The notes below the pieces were generated by a model, which saw only the letters and a program-made list of their open reading frames with translations, was not told the origin of the DNA and did not search any database. From Calothrix sp. FI2-JRJ7 (GTDB lineage: Bacteria > Cyanobacteriota > Cyanobacteriia > Cyanobacteriales > Nostocaceae), in assembly GCA_019359675.1 (NCBI GenBank), contig JAHHGX010000065.1:1-64000 (forward strand): a DNA stretch of 64,000 bases, given 5' to 3'. Positions 47,935-58,100 of this stretch are shown here, in pieces; within the stretch, counting starts at the first letter, position 1, and each line of letters starts with the position of its first letter. The position numbers and the translations under genes were made by a program.

Positions 47935-48152
47935 CCCACAAGAGAGAGACTTTTGAGTGACTCTCTGTGTTCTCTGTGTCTCCGTGGTAAAAAGTTATTT
48001 ATATTACCGTTAACCCACCACCGAGTTTTTTGTAACAAAACATGTGATAGCACTTGAGTTACGAAGCTATATTTTATACCAAGCTGACATTGTAAGTATT
48101 ATTTTGTAAAGACCGTATTAATACAGTCTTTACTGTATACGGCGCGTAAAAG
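47935..48152. other. Intergenic with common repeat and hairpin
   Basis: 47955-47990 is a copy of the dispersed CTCTGTGT...CCGTGGTAAAAA intergenic sequence. ATACAGT/ACTGTAT (48121-48138) forms a hairpin inside CCGTAT...ATACGG and may terminate the small gene pair that ends at 48153. Confidence 0.55.
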
Positions 48153-48353
48153 TTAACTTATTAGCTTTTCAAGACGAATAATTTCGTCAAGCACAACTTG
48201 AAAACGTTTGTTAGTTTCATGGGCTTGGCGCATCAACGAACTTCCTTCTTTCATATTTCCTGATTGAAGTAAAGCAATACCCTGTCTGCTATACGATAGG
48301 GTTTCTTTACTTAACTCCTTAGCTTTTTCTTTTAGCTGTTCAACTGTTTTCAT
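48153..48353 (-). CDS. Tiny helical protein, second of a coupled pair
   Basis: 66 residues (MKTVEQLKEKAKELSKETLS) predicted almost wholly helical with coiled-coil-like heptads. Its ATG overlaps the stop of the preceding gene as TAATG, so translation is coupled. Function unknown. Tiny coupled pairs can be toxin-antitoxin modules, but neither sequence matches a known one. Confidence 0.6.
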   Translation of the reverse strand: MKTVEQLKEKAKELSKETLSYSRQGIALLQSGNMKEGSSLMRQAHETNKRFQVVLDEIIRLEKLIS

Positions 48354-48550
48354 TATTCCTCCAGTTCATTGATGATATGTTCTAGGTTTATTGCCTCGTC
48401 ATAGAGCTTGTCTGCTCGGATTCTCAGCAAACTGACATCGGGTAAGTCATTATTATCCAGAGCAACTTGCTGCGCTTCATACAACTCCTGAACTATTACT
48501 TGTAATTGTACATAAGCTCGCATTAAGGCATCTATAGTAGTTTGTTTCAT
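48353..48550 (-). CDS. Tiny helical protein, first of a coupled pair
   Basis: 65 residues (MKQTTIDALMRAYVQLQVIV), acidic and predicted helical throughout. Stop and next start overlap by one base. The pair is divergent from a ribbon-helix-helix gene across a 240-bp region with repeated AATACAA heptads. Function unknown. Confidence 0.6.
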   Translation of the reverse strand: MKQTTIDALMRAYVQLQVIVQELYEAQQVALDNNDLPDVSLLRIRADKLYDEAINLEHIINELEE

Positions 48551-48692
48551 CGATATCTATCAGTTTTAGTCCTACGAACCACAGGCTTTTCACCTAGGGT
48601 TGCACCACCAGCAGTCTGCATAAGGGCTACTTGCCCCAATGGCATATTGATTTACGAACCGAACCCGCTGATAGATTCGGCAGTTGTGTTTC

Positions 48693-48750
48693 ATTGTATT
48701 GATTAATTAATACAATATCAATACAATCACAAATACATCTATCAATACAA
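48693..48750. promoter_or_regulatory. Candidate operator: repeated AATACAA heptads
   Basis: Heptads TTGTATT (48694-48700) and AATACAA (48709-48715, 48720-48726, 48744-48750) are spread over 57 bp just upstream of the RHH gene. Two lie in a longer direct repeat ATCAATACAA (48717-48726, 48741-48750). RHH repressors such as the omega protein bind arrays of heptads, so autoregulation by the neighbouring protein is a reasonable inference. Confidence 0.5.
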
Positions 48751-48791
48751 GTGCAATAGAATAGGTATTATTCAGTTCAAGTCTCAAAATT

Positions 48792-49064
48792 ATGGCAAAT
48801 CAAAAAAAAAGAACCTTTGTATCAATTGCTATATCTGACGAAAAAAAGGAAATCTTTAAAAATAAGGCTGAGAGCGAAGGCAGAAGCATTACTGATATCA
48901 TCTTAGAAATGATAGATACTTATATTGCCTCTCCTAGTTACGTACAGAAAAGCCAAGAAATAGAGGAGTTGAAACTACAAGTTCAGCATATGCAGGAAGT
49001 TCTTGAAAGGCACAACCAGAAATTTCAGCAGTATGAGCAATCACTGGGGGAGTTGGCCGCCTGA
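48792..49064 (+). CDS. Ribbon-helix-helix protein with coiled-coil tail
   Basis: 90 residues. RTFVSIAISDEKKEIFKNKA, then ESEGRSITDIILEMIDTYI, fits RHH (strand, helix A, G-R-S turn, helix B). Residues 55-90 form a coiled coil (EIEELKLQVQHMQEVLERHN), probably for oligomerisation. Likely a DNA-binding repressor. The heptad array immediately upstream is the obvious target, and the divergent tiny gene pair may be co-regulated. Confidence 0.75.
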   Translation: MANQKKRTFVSIAISDEKKEIFKNKAESEGRSITDIILEMIDTYIASPSYVQKSQEIEELKLQVQHMQEVLERHNQKFQQYEQSLGELAA

Positions 49065-49507
49065 GAGAGGAAAACGACCATCTTAGGCAAATTCATCACT
49101 CTCTTCTGGAAACCTTAAAGAAAAAACCCGCCAATCATCAGTTGGGCTAACTTTGTTTAAAGACATACTTGTATTAATACAGTATTGCATTGTAAATACA
49201 GACATGCAATCTTCGTGGCTCGGTTTTCCCATCTGCGAACAAATAGGAGATTACAGGAATCGAGATAGTCGAGGGTGCCTGTGCCGTTGTCATGTCAGCT
49301 TTTCCAACTAAAAAATAATATTTCAATAAAAACCCAAAATTAGCAAAATAATTCAGGAATTGAATAAATTTCTGATGTATCTGTTATTGCCTTCAGGAAT
49401 TTGGGGACACTAATTATAGATAGATTGCAGGAAACGAAAAATTAGATTCCCGACTTGTTTAATAAGCCGGGAATTTTAGTCATAAATACACTTATGAAAA
49501 CCCAGAT
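49065..49507. other. Intergenic region with hairpins
   Basis: No gene. TTGTATTAATACAG near 49168-49181 repeats the heptad motif of the RHH operator. ATTCCCG/CGGGAAT (49446-49452 and 49468-49474) form a stem with extra pairing inside, 34 bp before the next start, so it could be a terminator or leader hairpin. Confidence 0.5.
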
Positions 49508-52285
49508 ATGAAAAAAATTCTCAATGTTGTACTAAATCTAATACCTCACCTGATATTTTGGGGTTGGAATCTTATCTTTCTGTCAGTCGTATATTTGGGT
49601 ATTTTGCCGTTAATTGGTATATTCCTAATAATCGCAACTGTTTCGGGACAAGTTCCCATTGAGTTTTTTATATCTTTAGCAACTTTAATATTAGTGCCTT
49701 TAGCTTGCACCTTCATTGGCGCCTCTCAGTTTAGTAGACAACCTGGAGAACTATTACGATTATTTTATGGTGTAGAGGCGCCTTTAGTTTTACTATGTGG
49801 GTTACGGTTATTTATATTCCGAGAGCTTACACCTGCTAGTATCCAAATTCTAGGAAGTGTAACAATTTGTATTTCCGCTTTTGCGATGGAAATGCTATAT
49901 GGATACGTCGGTGAAAAACGAAGTATAGCATGGGTACAAATGCTTGCACATAGTTTAATGCTGTTTTTCGGTATTTATGCAGGCGCCATATTATGTTTTT
50001 ATGCGTTACCTGTAGCAGCTTGGTCAATAACAGCATTCCTTAAATTTCAGTGGGCTATTGACCTCTGGAACGCATTTACATACTCTCCAGGGTTGGTCAT
50101 TTTTGGGTGGATACCTTCGAGTTTAATACTATTTGGTTTAACTTGTTCGCTCTTTGTGGCAATGCCGTTAATGCTAGCATATTTATATACTGTATCCGGA
50201 ATTAGTATATTAAAAGCTTTCGCTGCACAATACGGGCAAAAAAAGGCATTTGCTGGATTATTAGGAGTTTCAGTCTTCACCCTAACTCTTTTCTTCTCAT
50301 TTCAACAACAGCCACAAGCTCAAGCGTTCTCATTACTTGCCAATACTCCACAAACTGATAGTAACCGTCAAGCATTACTTACCAAATCAGAAACGATACG
50401 GAATGGATTAGTAAATGCTTATTTATCTAATTACCGCTACCTCAGCAGTGTGAAGGATAGTAACCAAATTGAGGCAATGTATTACCACATGACTGGTTCT
50501 GCTGTAATTAGCAAAAACATTCAAAATCTCTACAACCAATTAATGTCACCATTCTTGTACAAAGGTAAAGAGAGTGACGTCGAAAAAGCAGAAAAGCTTT
50601 ATGCCCAATTTTTCGATACACCTATACAAAAAGGTGAACAACAAGCGGTCAATCATGCTTTGCAATCAACTTCCAACTTAGATGAAGCCAAAGCTGGTTT
50701 ACTAAATCTCAATCAGAGAAAAGTGTGGTTGCGAGAGCAAGAAGTTACAGTCAAAGAACATGGAGACTGGGCAGATATTAAACTTTATGAGGTTTACGAA
50801 AACAAAACCAGAGATGTACAAGAAGTATTTTACTCGTTTTCTTTACCCGAAAGTGCAGTAATTACAGGAATTTGGCTAGGAGACACAGCAAATTTATCGA
50901 AGCGCTTTGAATATGTAGTTTCTCCTCGCGGCGCCGCTCAAAAAGTGTACAATCAGCAAGTGCAGCGAGAAAGACCAGTTGATCCAGCTTTATTAGAGCA
51001 AGTTGGACCAAGACATTATCGGTTACGAGCATTTCCCATACCACCCGAAAGAACAGCAGCAGAAATTAGTTCTCAACCTAACCGTCCTAAAGAAATGCAT
51101 CTTTGGTTAACTTACAAAGTCATGCGACAAGATAAAGGGTGGGCATTACCACAATTAGGCGAAAAACGAAATATATTTTGGACGAATCAAACAAAACGTA
51201 ATTTTAACGGCAACCATCAAAAAACAGATAATTGGTTACAAGCATATATACCAGCAAGCAAGGCGCCTCAACCACAAATTAAACAAGCAACATTATTAGC
51301 TTCCACAGATAACTACAAAATTACAGCAAAACCCTTAGCTCAACAAGATTACAAATTACCGCAAAATCAACGCTTCGCCATTGTCCTAGATACATCCCGC
51401 AGTATGAACGCGCACATCAAGGAACTAGAAAAAACCTTCAACTGGCTTAAAAATAAAGGTTTTGCCAATAATCAACTATCAGATAACGATGCTGATTTAT
51501 ACATTACATCTATTCCAGGAGCAGAACCAAAACGACTTGATGATATTAACCAATTCAAACCAGCAAAAATGACATTTTACGGCGCCATGCAGCTTAAAGA
51601 AATGTTACAACAATTTGACAAACTGCGTGGAGATACTAAATATAATGGCATTTTGGTAGTTACAGACGAAGGTAGTTACGAACTATCCGACGACAAGAAG
51701 AATTTTCCTACCGTTACCTCTCCATTATGGATGGTGCATTTAGGTGCCCTTCCCAAAGCTTACGACGACAACACCCTCAAAGCAATAGAAAATAGTGGTG
51801 GGGGTGTATCTACCGATATTTCTGAAGTACTTTATCGACAGGCAACAAAATCTGCTTTAGGTAACACCGTTGTTAGCGTCATTGATGGTTACGCATGGTT
51901 CATGGACAAATTAACCACTTCTTCCACCCCAGCACCCGATGCTTTCGACTCTTTAGCAGCAAGACAACTAATATTAGGTTTAAGTCGCGAGAAAAACTTA
52001 GAACAACTAACAGAATTAGATGCAATTCATAAACTAGCGAAAAGGTTTAAAATAGTTACACCTTACTCTTCTATGATTGTTTTAGTAAACGACGAACAAC
52101 GGCGCCAGCTAAAAGAAGCTGAAGCACAGAAAGACCGTTTTAACCGCGAAGTAGAATCAGGCAAAGAAAACCTAACAAAACCAAACAATCCTTTGAAAAA
52201 TGCCTCCATTCCTGAACCTTCAAGTGGCGCCGCACTGTTAATTGCAGGGTTTATAATTTTTGTAGTTACCAAACGACGAAAATAA
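49508..52285 (+). CDS. PEP-CTERM system-associated membrane protein with VIT and VWA domains
   Basis: 925 residues. About seven to eight transmembrane helices occupy residues 1-260. A VIT-like domain follows (KVYNQQVQRERPVDPALLEQ, VGPRHYRLRAFPIPP), then a VWA domain with FAIVLDTSRSM (MIDAS). The protein ends SIPEPSSGAALLIAGFIIFV followed by VTKRRK, a PEP motif, hydrophobic helix and basic tail like the PEP-CTERM sorting signal. The arrangement fits the family annotated TIGR02921. It implies that an exosortase is encoded elsewhere; none is in this window. The role is unknown, perhaps envelope or exopolysaccharide-linked. Confidence 0.8.
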   Translation: MKKILNVVLNLIPHLIFWGWNLIFLSVVYLGILPLIGIFLIIATVSGQVPIEFFISLATLILVPLACTFIGASQFSRQPGELLRLFYGVEAPLVLLCGLRLFIFRELTPASIQILGSVTICISAFAMEMLYGYVGEKRSIAWVQMLAHSLMLFFGIYAGAILCFYALPVAAWSITAFLKFQWAIDLWNAFTYSPGLVIFGWIPSSLILFGLTCSLFVAMPLMLAYLYTVSGISILKAFAAQYGQKKAFAGLLGVSVFTLTLFFSFQQQPQAQAFSLLANTPQTDSNRQALLTKSETIRNGLVNAYLSNYRYLSSVKDSNQIEAMYYHMTGSAVISKNIQNLYNQLMSPFLYKGKESDVEKAEKLYAQFFDTPIQKGEQQAVNHALQSTSNLDEAKAGLLNLNQRKVWLREQEVTVKEHGDWADIKLYEVYENKTRDVQEVFYSFSLPESAVITGIWLGDTANLSKRFEYVVSPRGAAQKVYNQQVQRERPVDPALLEQVGPRHYRLRAFPIPPERTAAEISSQPNRPKEMHLWLTYKVMRQDKGWALPQLGEKRNIFWTNQTKRNFNGNHQKTDNWLQAYIPASKAPQPQIKQATLLASTDNYKITAKPLAQQDYKLPQNQRFAIVLDTSRSMNAHIKELEKTFNWLKNKGFANNQLSDNDADLYITSIPGAEPKRLDDINQFKPAKMTFYGAMQLKEMLQQFDKLRGDTKYNGILVVTDEGSYELSDDKKNFPTVTSPLWMVHLGALPKAYDDNTLKAIENSGGGVSTDISEVLYRQATKSALGNTVVSVIDGYAWFMDKLTTSSTPAPDAFDSLAARQLILGLSREKNLEQLTELDAIHKLAKRFKIVTPYSSMIVLVNDEQRRQLKEAEAQKDRFNREVESGKENLTKPNNPLKNASIPEPSSGAALLIAGFIIFVVTKRRK

Positions 52286-52600
52286 TCCGTAAGTTATCTG
52301 TCTTGCATACAAATATTTCTTAAATATGGACATGTTGCTTTCACAGATATTTAACAATATTAAGGACAAACTCTTCATCCTGAGATTTTTATTATACTGC
52401 AAACGGGTAAAATCTAGACTTATGTCATGAGTCGTGAACGAAGGGCGCAGTTTTACCGTAGGGTAGCATCTTAAGGATTTTGGTCTCTGTTTAAAAGTAA
52501 AGTTCTAACCCGTTTTCAGTATAAGCTGTATGATTATAATAATCTGAACAAATACGGCGCCGTTGGGTTAGCCCAACTTCAAGACATATATAATTTTATG
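52286..52600. other. Intergenic region holding a MITE-like element
   Basis: 315 bp with no gene. Most of it is the 133-bp inverted-repeat element at 52392-52524, listed separately. Confidence 0.6.
52392..52524. mobile_element. MITE-like element, 17-bp terminal inverted repeats
   Basis: TTATACTGCAAACGGGT (52392-52408) and ACCCGTTTTCAGTATAA (52508-52524) are inverted repeats with one mismatch. The 99-bp interior has no coding capacity. The size, termini and TA-rich ends fit a miniature inverted-repeat element mobilised by a transposase in trans. Confidence 0.6.
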
Positions 52601-53056
52601 TTATTGTTCATCTACTGATTGTTTTGGCTCTACTGGTGGATGTTCTCCTGCTGCATACATTAAGCGACGTAAATTAACTACACCTTCTCGGTTTAACAGC
52701 AAACTTTCTACTGTTGCTCTTCCAATAGAAGTCAATCCAATAAGTATAGTAAAATCTTCATTCCAGGCAAAATGAACACTCCACAGGTGCTGACGTGGAT
52801 GATAAAGTGCAGTCTTGTCACCACTTGCTGGGTCGTAACCTTCAGTCTTATTATATTTATGATTATTACACCCTTAACAGGAAAAAGCCAAATTATGTAG
52901 TGCTGTTTCTCCACCCCGACTTTTAGGAGTTATGTGTTCAACTGAAAATGGTTGAATAGCATAACGTACAGGACTTCGACAATACTCACAGCAACCATTT
53001 GCTCGTTCAGCAACAGCCTTTTTTTGTTGAGGTGTGACTCGACGAGTATTAGACAT
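52601..53056 (-). pseudogene. HNH endonuclease with in-frame stop
   Basis: From ATG 53054-53056 (MSNTRRVTPQQKKAVAERAN), the sequence GCCEYCRSPV...FSVEHITPKSRGGE is a classic HNH/zinc beta-beta-alpha nuclease core with paired CxxC. In-frame TAA at 52874-52876 follows LAFSC. The same frame then continues GCNNHKYNKTEGYDPASGDK and TALYHPRQHLWSVHFAWNED to the natural stop at 52601. A CAA to TAA change would restore SCQGCNNHK, the usual family sequence, so one base inactivates the gene. Its start overlaps the stop of the upstream gene, showing a former coupled operon. Confidence 0.9.
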
Positions 53057-53450
53057 ATTGTGGCATTTCAATTCCTAAATCATCCATTAGTGTAGGCAGC
53101 GACACTCCGCGAATACTTGCTAATTCTGCCAAATATTGTATACGTTGTGCTTGCACTTTTTCTACCTGTTCGGTTAAAAGTAATAAATGTTGATGTTCTT
53201 CGACTGTCAATGTTTCAGCTTCACGTTTAACAATTAATTCGTCGTAAACTTTTTGAGTATCTGAGGGAATACCTTGATTTATCTTTATTAATAATTCTGC
53301 TTCATTTTTCGGCAAGCTTGTAGCTTTGCGTTGCGCTTGCAGTACGATTACTTGAGATACAAATTGTTCCAAATCTTCTTGACTCAACTGTTCAACTGCT
53401 TTTATCAAGTTTTTTGATAACATTTGCACTTCAACTTTAACTGTTGACAT
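53049..53450 (-). CDS. Conserved protein paired with HNH gene
   Basis: 133 residues from ATG 53448-53450 (MSTVKVEVQMLSKNLIKAVE) with AGGAAA upstream. Predicted mostly helical (LEQFVSQVIVLQAQRKATSL, HLLLLTEQVEKVQAQRIQYL). No signature known to me. The stop overlaps the HNH start by 8 bp, so the two were translated together. It may be an accessory or control protein for the nuclease. It remains intact although the nuclease is broken. Confidence 0.7.
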   Translation of the reverse strand: MSTVKVEVQMLSKNLIKAVEQLSQEDLEQFVSQVIVLQAQRKATSLPKNEAELLIKINQGIPSDTQKVYDELIVKREAETLTVEEHQHLLLLTEQVEKVQAQRIQYLAELASIRGVSLPTLMDDLGIEMPQYV

Positions 53451-53465
53451 TTTTCGTTTCCTCAA

Positions 53466-53714
53466 TACTCTCGCTTATTGATATTATAGCTTGACCCTCT
53501 CTAACTCCCCACTCTATGTTAGGAGCGTCTCTGTGGAAAAGGTTATTACGTCACTGCACAAGCGCTTTGACCCGTGCTACAACTGGGCACCATAGAACGC
53601 GCGGATGGTGTTGTGACAGGTACTACTCCTATTTTCTAATTGAGGAAAAAAGAGAGAGTCAGTTACTTTCTCTAATTCTTTATTATGACGCAATTATGAT
53701 GCATTAGCAGTCGG
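53466..53714. other. Intergenic region with haemagglutinin tail remnant
   Basis: 53595-53617, read on the minus strand, encodes VTTPSAR, matching the C-terminal tail of the haemagglutinin pseudogene (VTPSARPVV) and the copy at 54836-54864. It looks like a leftover end of another paralogue. Nothing else is recognisable. Confidence 0.45.
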
Positions 53715-54624
53715 TTAAGGACATCTATGTACTACAGGACGTGCGGATGGAGTAACTTCTGAAACTTGAGCAACAAGTACTACGCTCCCATCAGTATTTT
53801 TAACCCAGCCTTGTGCTTCAATTATTGTGTTTTGAGGATTTTGCGATTGAGGAGCGATTCTATATGTGTTTGATATATTACTCGTATCGTTGTCTAAAGT
53901 TGCGAGCTTAGTAATACTAGTTGTACCTGGTAACAATTCCAGAGGACTGGGGGGCAAACTAACGCGTCCAGTAATAGTAAATTCACCTAAAAGTTTATCA
54001 CCAGGATTCACAGGGCAAATTTGAGCTACCCTTCTAGTCGCATCAACAACTTCTTCTGGTAGTTCAATTATTGCTTGGTAGAGTCAACATCAGGGGTATT
54101 AATTTCTGTACTACCAATCAAATCTGGACTGGCGCCTGTAGCTGTAATATCACTTTCAGAAGTAGTAAAATCACGAGCTTGAGTACCAAAGATACCTTGG
54201 GATGTAATTTTGGCCCGACCACCGCGAAAGTTGGTAGAGTTGGCGCCACTTAGTTCTACCTTTTTAGAAGCGTTTACAATTAAATTACCTGCTTTACCGA
54301 TGCCAAATGTTGAAGCACTTATCTGGGCGCCAATCCCGTATAAATAAATCTTGGGTGGTAATCGTCAAATCTCCTGCATCCCCTGATGAACCAGCTTGAG
54401 CCGAAGTAGAGAAAATTGTAGGAAGATTACCACTAGCCGATGTACCAATCAGCTCGACTTTATTTGTAGCATATGGCGCCTCGTAGTTGTACATTCGGGT
54501 TAATTTTGGATACTTCTGTCGAGAGCGTATTATCAGGTATAATTTGTGCTTGAACACGAGTACAAACAAATACCAAAAAGCCACATAATAAAAGCTGTTG
54601 AGACAAAACTCGCTTCTTACTCAT
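53715..54624 (-). pseudogene. Filamentous haemagglutinin-type exoprotein, collapsed
   Basis: ATG 54622-54624 starts MSKKRVLSQQLLLCGFLVFV, a signal peptide followed by QAQIIPDNTLSTEVSKINPN, the usual start of two-partner secretion exoproteins. Family-like pieces follow in changing frames: VELIGTSASGNLPTIFSTSA, then GDLTITTQDLFIRDG-like, GRAKITSQGIFGTQARDFTT, EINTPDVDSTKQ, IIELPEEVVDATRRVAQICP, and the end INPGDKLLGEFT-type to SARPVVHRCP. The haemagglutination/beta-helix body (normally hundreds of residues) is deleted and at least three frameshifts are present. It is dead. A TpsB transporter is not nearby. Confidence 0.85.
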
Positions 54625-55162
54625 GGTGCTTATACCCCTGATTTTTGAAAATGATTATTAAAGTTTTTTATTCAGTTCACATATAACAGTATTTATGACT
54701 ATAATCAACCTCATACAGCAAGTATGAGGTTGATTATTACTCTAACTCTGTGTCCTTCGTGTCTCTGTGGTAAAAAAATAACCCACTGCACAGGCGAGAC
54801 GCCTATGCTACAAGAGCTGTAATTAATGACAAGATACTACAGGACGTGCGGATGGTGTTGTGACTCGAACAAGTTTTTGGACACTTTGGAACAAGAAATT
54901 GGACAACTCGATGTTCTTTGTGTCTTTGCGGTTTATTTCTTGGAGGAACCATATAATCCGGAGGATTTCCCGCTTCATTAGACACAAAAGGCACAAATGG
55001 AGGAGGATTCTTTCTGACTCGATAGCTTCTAAACACCTATTATAGAGAAGAGTATTCAGAGAAAATACTTAATTAATAATTTTTTTGGGATACAAAGTTT
55101 AATCTCACCTCATGTTGGGGAAATATAAGTAGGTGACGAGTTTAGAGTATTGAGGTTAAACG
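54625..55162. other. Intergenic region with hairpin and repeat remnants
   Basis: A perfect 14-bp stem (54703-54716 with 54722-54735, loop AGCAA), a CTCTGTG...GTCTCTGTGGTAAAAA repeat (54741-54778) and a third haemagglutinin tail copy (54836-54864, minus strand VTTPSARPVV). A 77-codon frame across 54803-55036 is probably spurious. The promoter of the giant kinase should lie near 55080-55160. Confidence 0.5.
54703..54735. repeat. Perfect 14-bp hairpin
   Basis: AATCAACCTCATAC and GTATGAGGTTGATT pair around AGCAA. No clear T tract on either side, so it is more likely a repeat or regulatory hairpin than a terminator. Confidence 0.6.
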
Positions 55163-58100
55163 ATGCTATCTGCTTTGAAGGTTCCTGGCTACCTAATAAC
55201 CGAACTAATTCATGATGGTTTAAACACAATAGTGTATCGGGGAGTATCGCAATCAAATTCAGAAAAAGTAATCCTGAAAGTGTTGAAAGGTGAGTATCCT
55301 TCTTTAGAAGAGATTAGTCGCTTGAAGCATGAATACAGCATTACCCAAAACCTTGATATCGAAGGAATTGTTAAAGTTGTACGTTTAGAAGCTCAAGTAT
55401 GTCACTATATATTAGTGTTAGAAGATTTTGGTGGTATTAGTCTTCAAAACTTTCTTGCTAGCGAACGGTTATCTCTCGTCTCTTTTCTCTGCATCGCTAT
55501 ACAACTCTCAAAGTCCTTGATATCACTACATACTCACCATATAATCCATAAAGATGTTAAACCTTCAAATATCATTATTAACCCAGAAAGCGGTATTGTT
55601 AAACTCACCGACTTTAGCATCGCTTCACGTCTAAGTCAAGAAGCACAGTTAATCAGTTTGAGTAAGTTGGAGGGAACATTAGCGTATATTTCCCCTGAGC
55701 AAACGGGACGAATGAACCGCGCGGTAGATTATCGTAGTGATTTTTACTCTTTAGGTGTTACATTCTATGAAATGTTGACGGGACAGTTGCCATTTCAGAG
55801 CGATGATGCTTTGGAAATAGTGCATTGCCATATTGCCAAACAACCACCATCTATTTTAGATTTTAATCCAAATGTACCCTTGGTGATAGCTGCAATTATA
55901 ACTAAGCTAATGGCAAAAAATGCGGAAGACCGTTATCAAAGTGCAGCAGGGTTGTTAGCTGATTTGCAGCGTTGTTTGGATGAGTTGAAGGATAGAGGTA
56001 AAATTACTGAGTTTCTGCCAGGGGAGAGTGACCGTATTTCTCAATTGAATATTCCTCAAAAGCTTTATGGAAGGGGAAGAGAAGTTGAAACACTACTAGC
56101 TGGGTTTGATGCGATTAGTCAAGGGGAAAGTCAACTAATGCTAGTTGCTGGGTACTCTGGAATTGGTAAATCTTCGTTAGTAAATGAAGTTCACAAGCCA
56201 ATTGTGCGGCAACGCGGGTATTTCATCAGTGGAAAATTTGACCAGTTTCAGCGCGCTGTCCCTTATGCATCGTTAATTCAGGCATTTCAGTCTTTGATGC
56301 GGCAGTTATTAGTCGAAAATGCCACACAGCTAAAATCGTGGAAAGAAAAATTAAGCAGAGCGTTGGGTAATAACGGACAGGTGATTATTGATGTGATTCC
56401 AGAATTGGAATTGATTATAGGAGTCCAACCACCTGTTGTTGAGTTAGGTGCAATGGAGAGACAAAACCGTTTTAATCAAGTATTCTGTACATTTGTTGGT
56501 GTTTTTACGCAAAAAGAACATCCTCTAGTTATCTTTTTAGATGATTTGCAATGGGCAGATATTGCTTCACTCAAGTTAATGCAGCGATTAATCACTGATA
56601 ATAATAGTCAGTATTTATTGTTAATTGCCGCTTATCGCGATAACGAAGTTAGTCCAACACATCCGTTCATCCAGACCGTAGAAGAAATTCAAAAAACAGA
56701 CACAACAATTAATCGAATAACTTTAGAAAATTTAAATATTTCTCAAGTACAGCAATTAGTAAATGATACCTTTAATATTACTGATAATTCTATTACTCAA
56801 GGTTTAGCATCTTTACTATTTAATAAAACATTAGGTAATCCTTTCTTTCTAACGCAGCTAATAAAAACAATTTATCAAGAGAAATTAATCAAATATGATT
56901 TTGATTTAAAATGCTGGGATTGGAATCTTCAGCAAATTCAAAGTGTCGGCATCACCAACTTGAGTATAGTAGAATTAATGGCAAGCAATATCAGTAAATT
57001 GCCTGCTGCTACTCAGTCAGCATTGCAATTAGCTGCTTGTATTGGCGCTTTCTTTAAATTAGATGTTTTAGCAACAGTAACCGAAAAATCTGCATCCGAT
57101 ATCATCAAATCACTGTGGCCTGCATTGCAACAAGGATTAATATTACCATTAAGTCATAATTATCAGGTGCCAACTGAACAGTTACTATTAATTTGTGACG
57201 AGTCAGTGCAAAAACTCGATTGTGGCGAGATAGAATTAGAATTTAAGTTTTTACATGACCGAGTTCAACAAGCTGCTTATTCTCTGATTCCAGAGGAGGG
57301 AAAACAAACTATACATTTAAGAATTGGTAAGCTTTTACTTGGTTATTTTTCTTCATCAGAACTAGAAGCTCACATTTTAGATATTGTTAATCATTTTAAT
57401 ATGGGAGCAAACTTACTCTCATCACAAGTAGAAAAAGAAGAACTTGCCTTCCTTAATTTATTAGCTAGTCGTAAAGCCAAAACAGCTAATGCTTATCATT
57501 CATCTGCTGAGTATTTAAATACAGGAATACAATTGCTGCCAGATAACAGTTGGCAAAGTAACTATGATTTGACGCTAAATCTATATGTGGAATTAATCGA
57601 GGCTGAGTACTTAAATACTAATTTTGACCGTTTGCAGCAGCTATGCGAAATCGTCTTAATTCATGCGAACAATATCTTAGATACAATTAAAGTATATGAA
57701 GTAAAAATTCAGTCTTGTAATTCCCAACTTCGACCAGAATTAGCAATTGAAATTGGTCTTGATGTACTGAATAAGCTGGGAGTAACACTTGCTCTCACAT
57801 TACCCAAAAATATTGATGTTGAGCAATTGGAAAATCTGCCGCAAATTCAAGACGCATATCAAATAGCAGTCTTAAAAATACTTAATAATTTAACTTATTC
57901 TACTTATCAAACAGCCCCCGATTTATATCTAAAACTTATATATACAATGGCGGATATTTGTATCCACTATGGTAATTCTGAAACTGCGGCTTTTGCCTAT
58001 GCTTGTTGTAGTTTAGTTTGCGAAGTTCAAGGCGAGGTTGACTTGGGGTATCAGTATGGTTTATTATCGCTCTTAATATTGGATAAATTTAATGCGATAA

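Noticed and set aside
48693-48750. Replication origin iterons
   Set aside because: The heptads resemble iterons, but there is no replication initiator nearby and the RHH neighbour explains them better as an operator.
52732-52914. 60-codon frame within the HNH pseudogene
   Set aside because: It is out of frame with the recognisable HNH sequence, which continues through the same bases.
54803-55036. 77-codon minus-strand frame
   Set aside because: It joins a haemagglutinin tail remnant and repeat-like sequence, with no coherent protein features.
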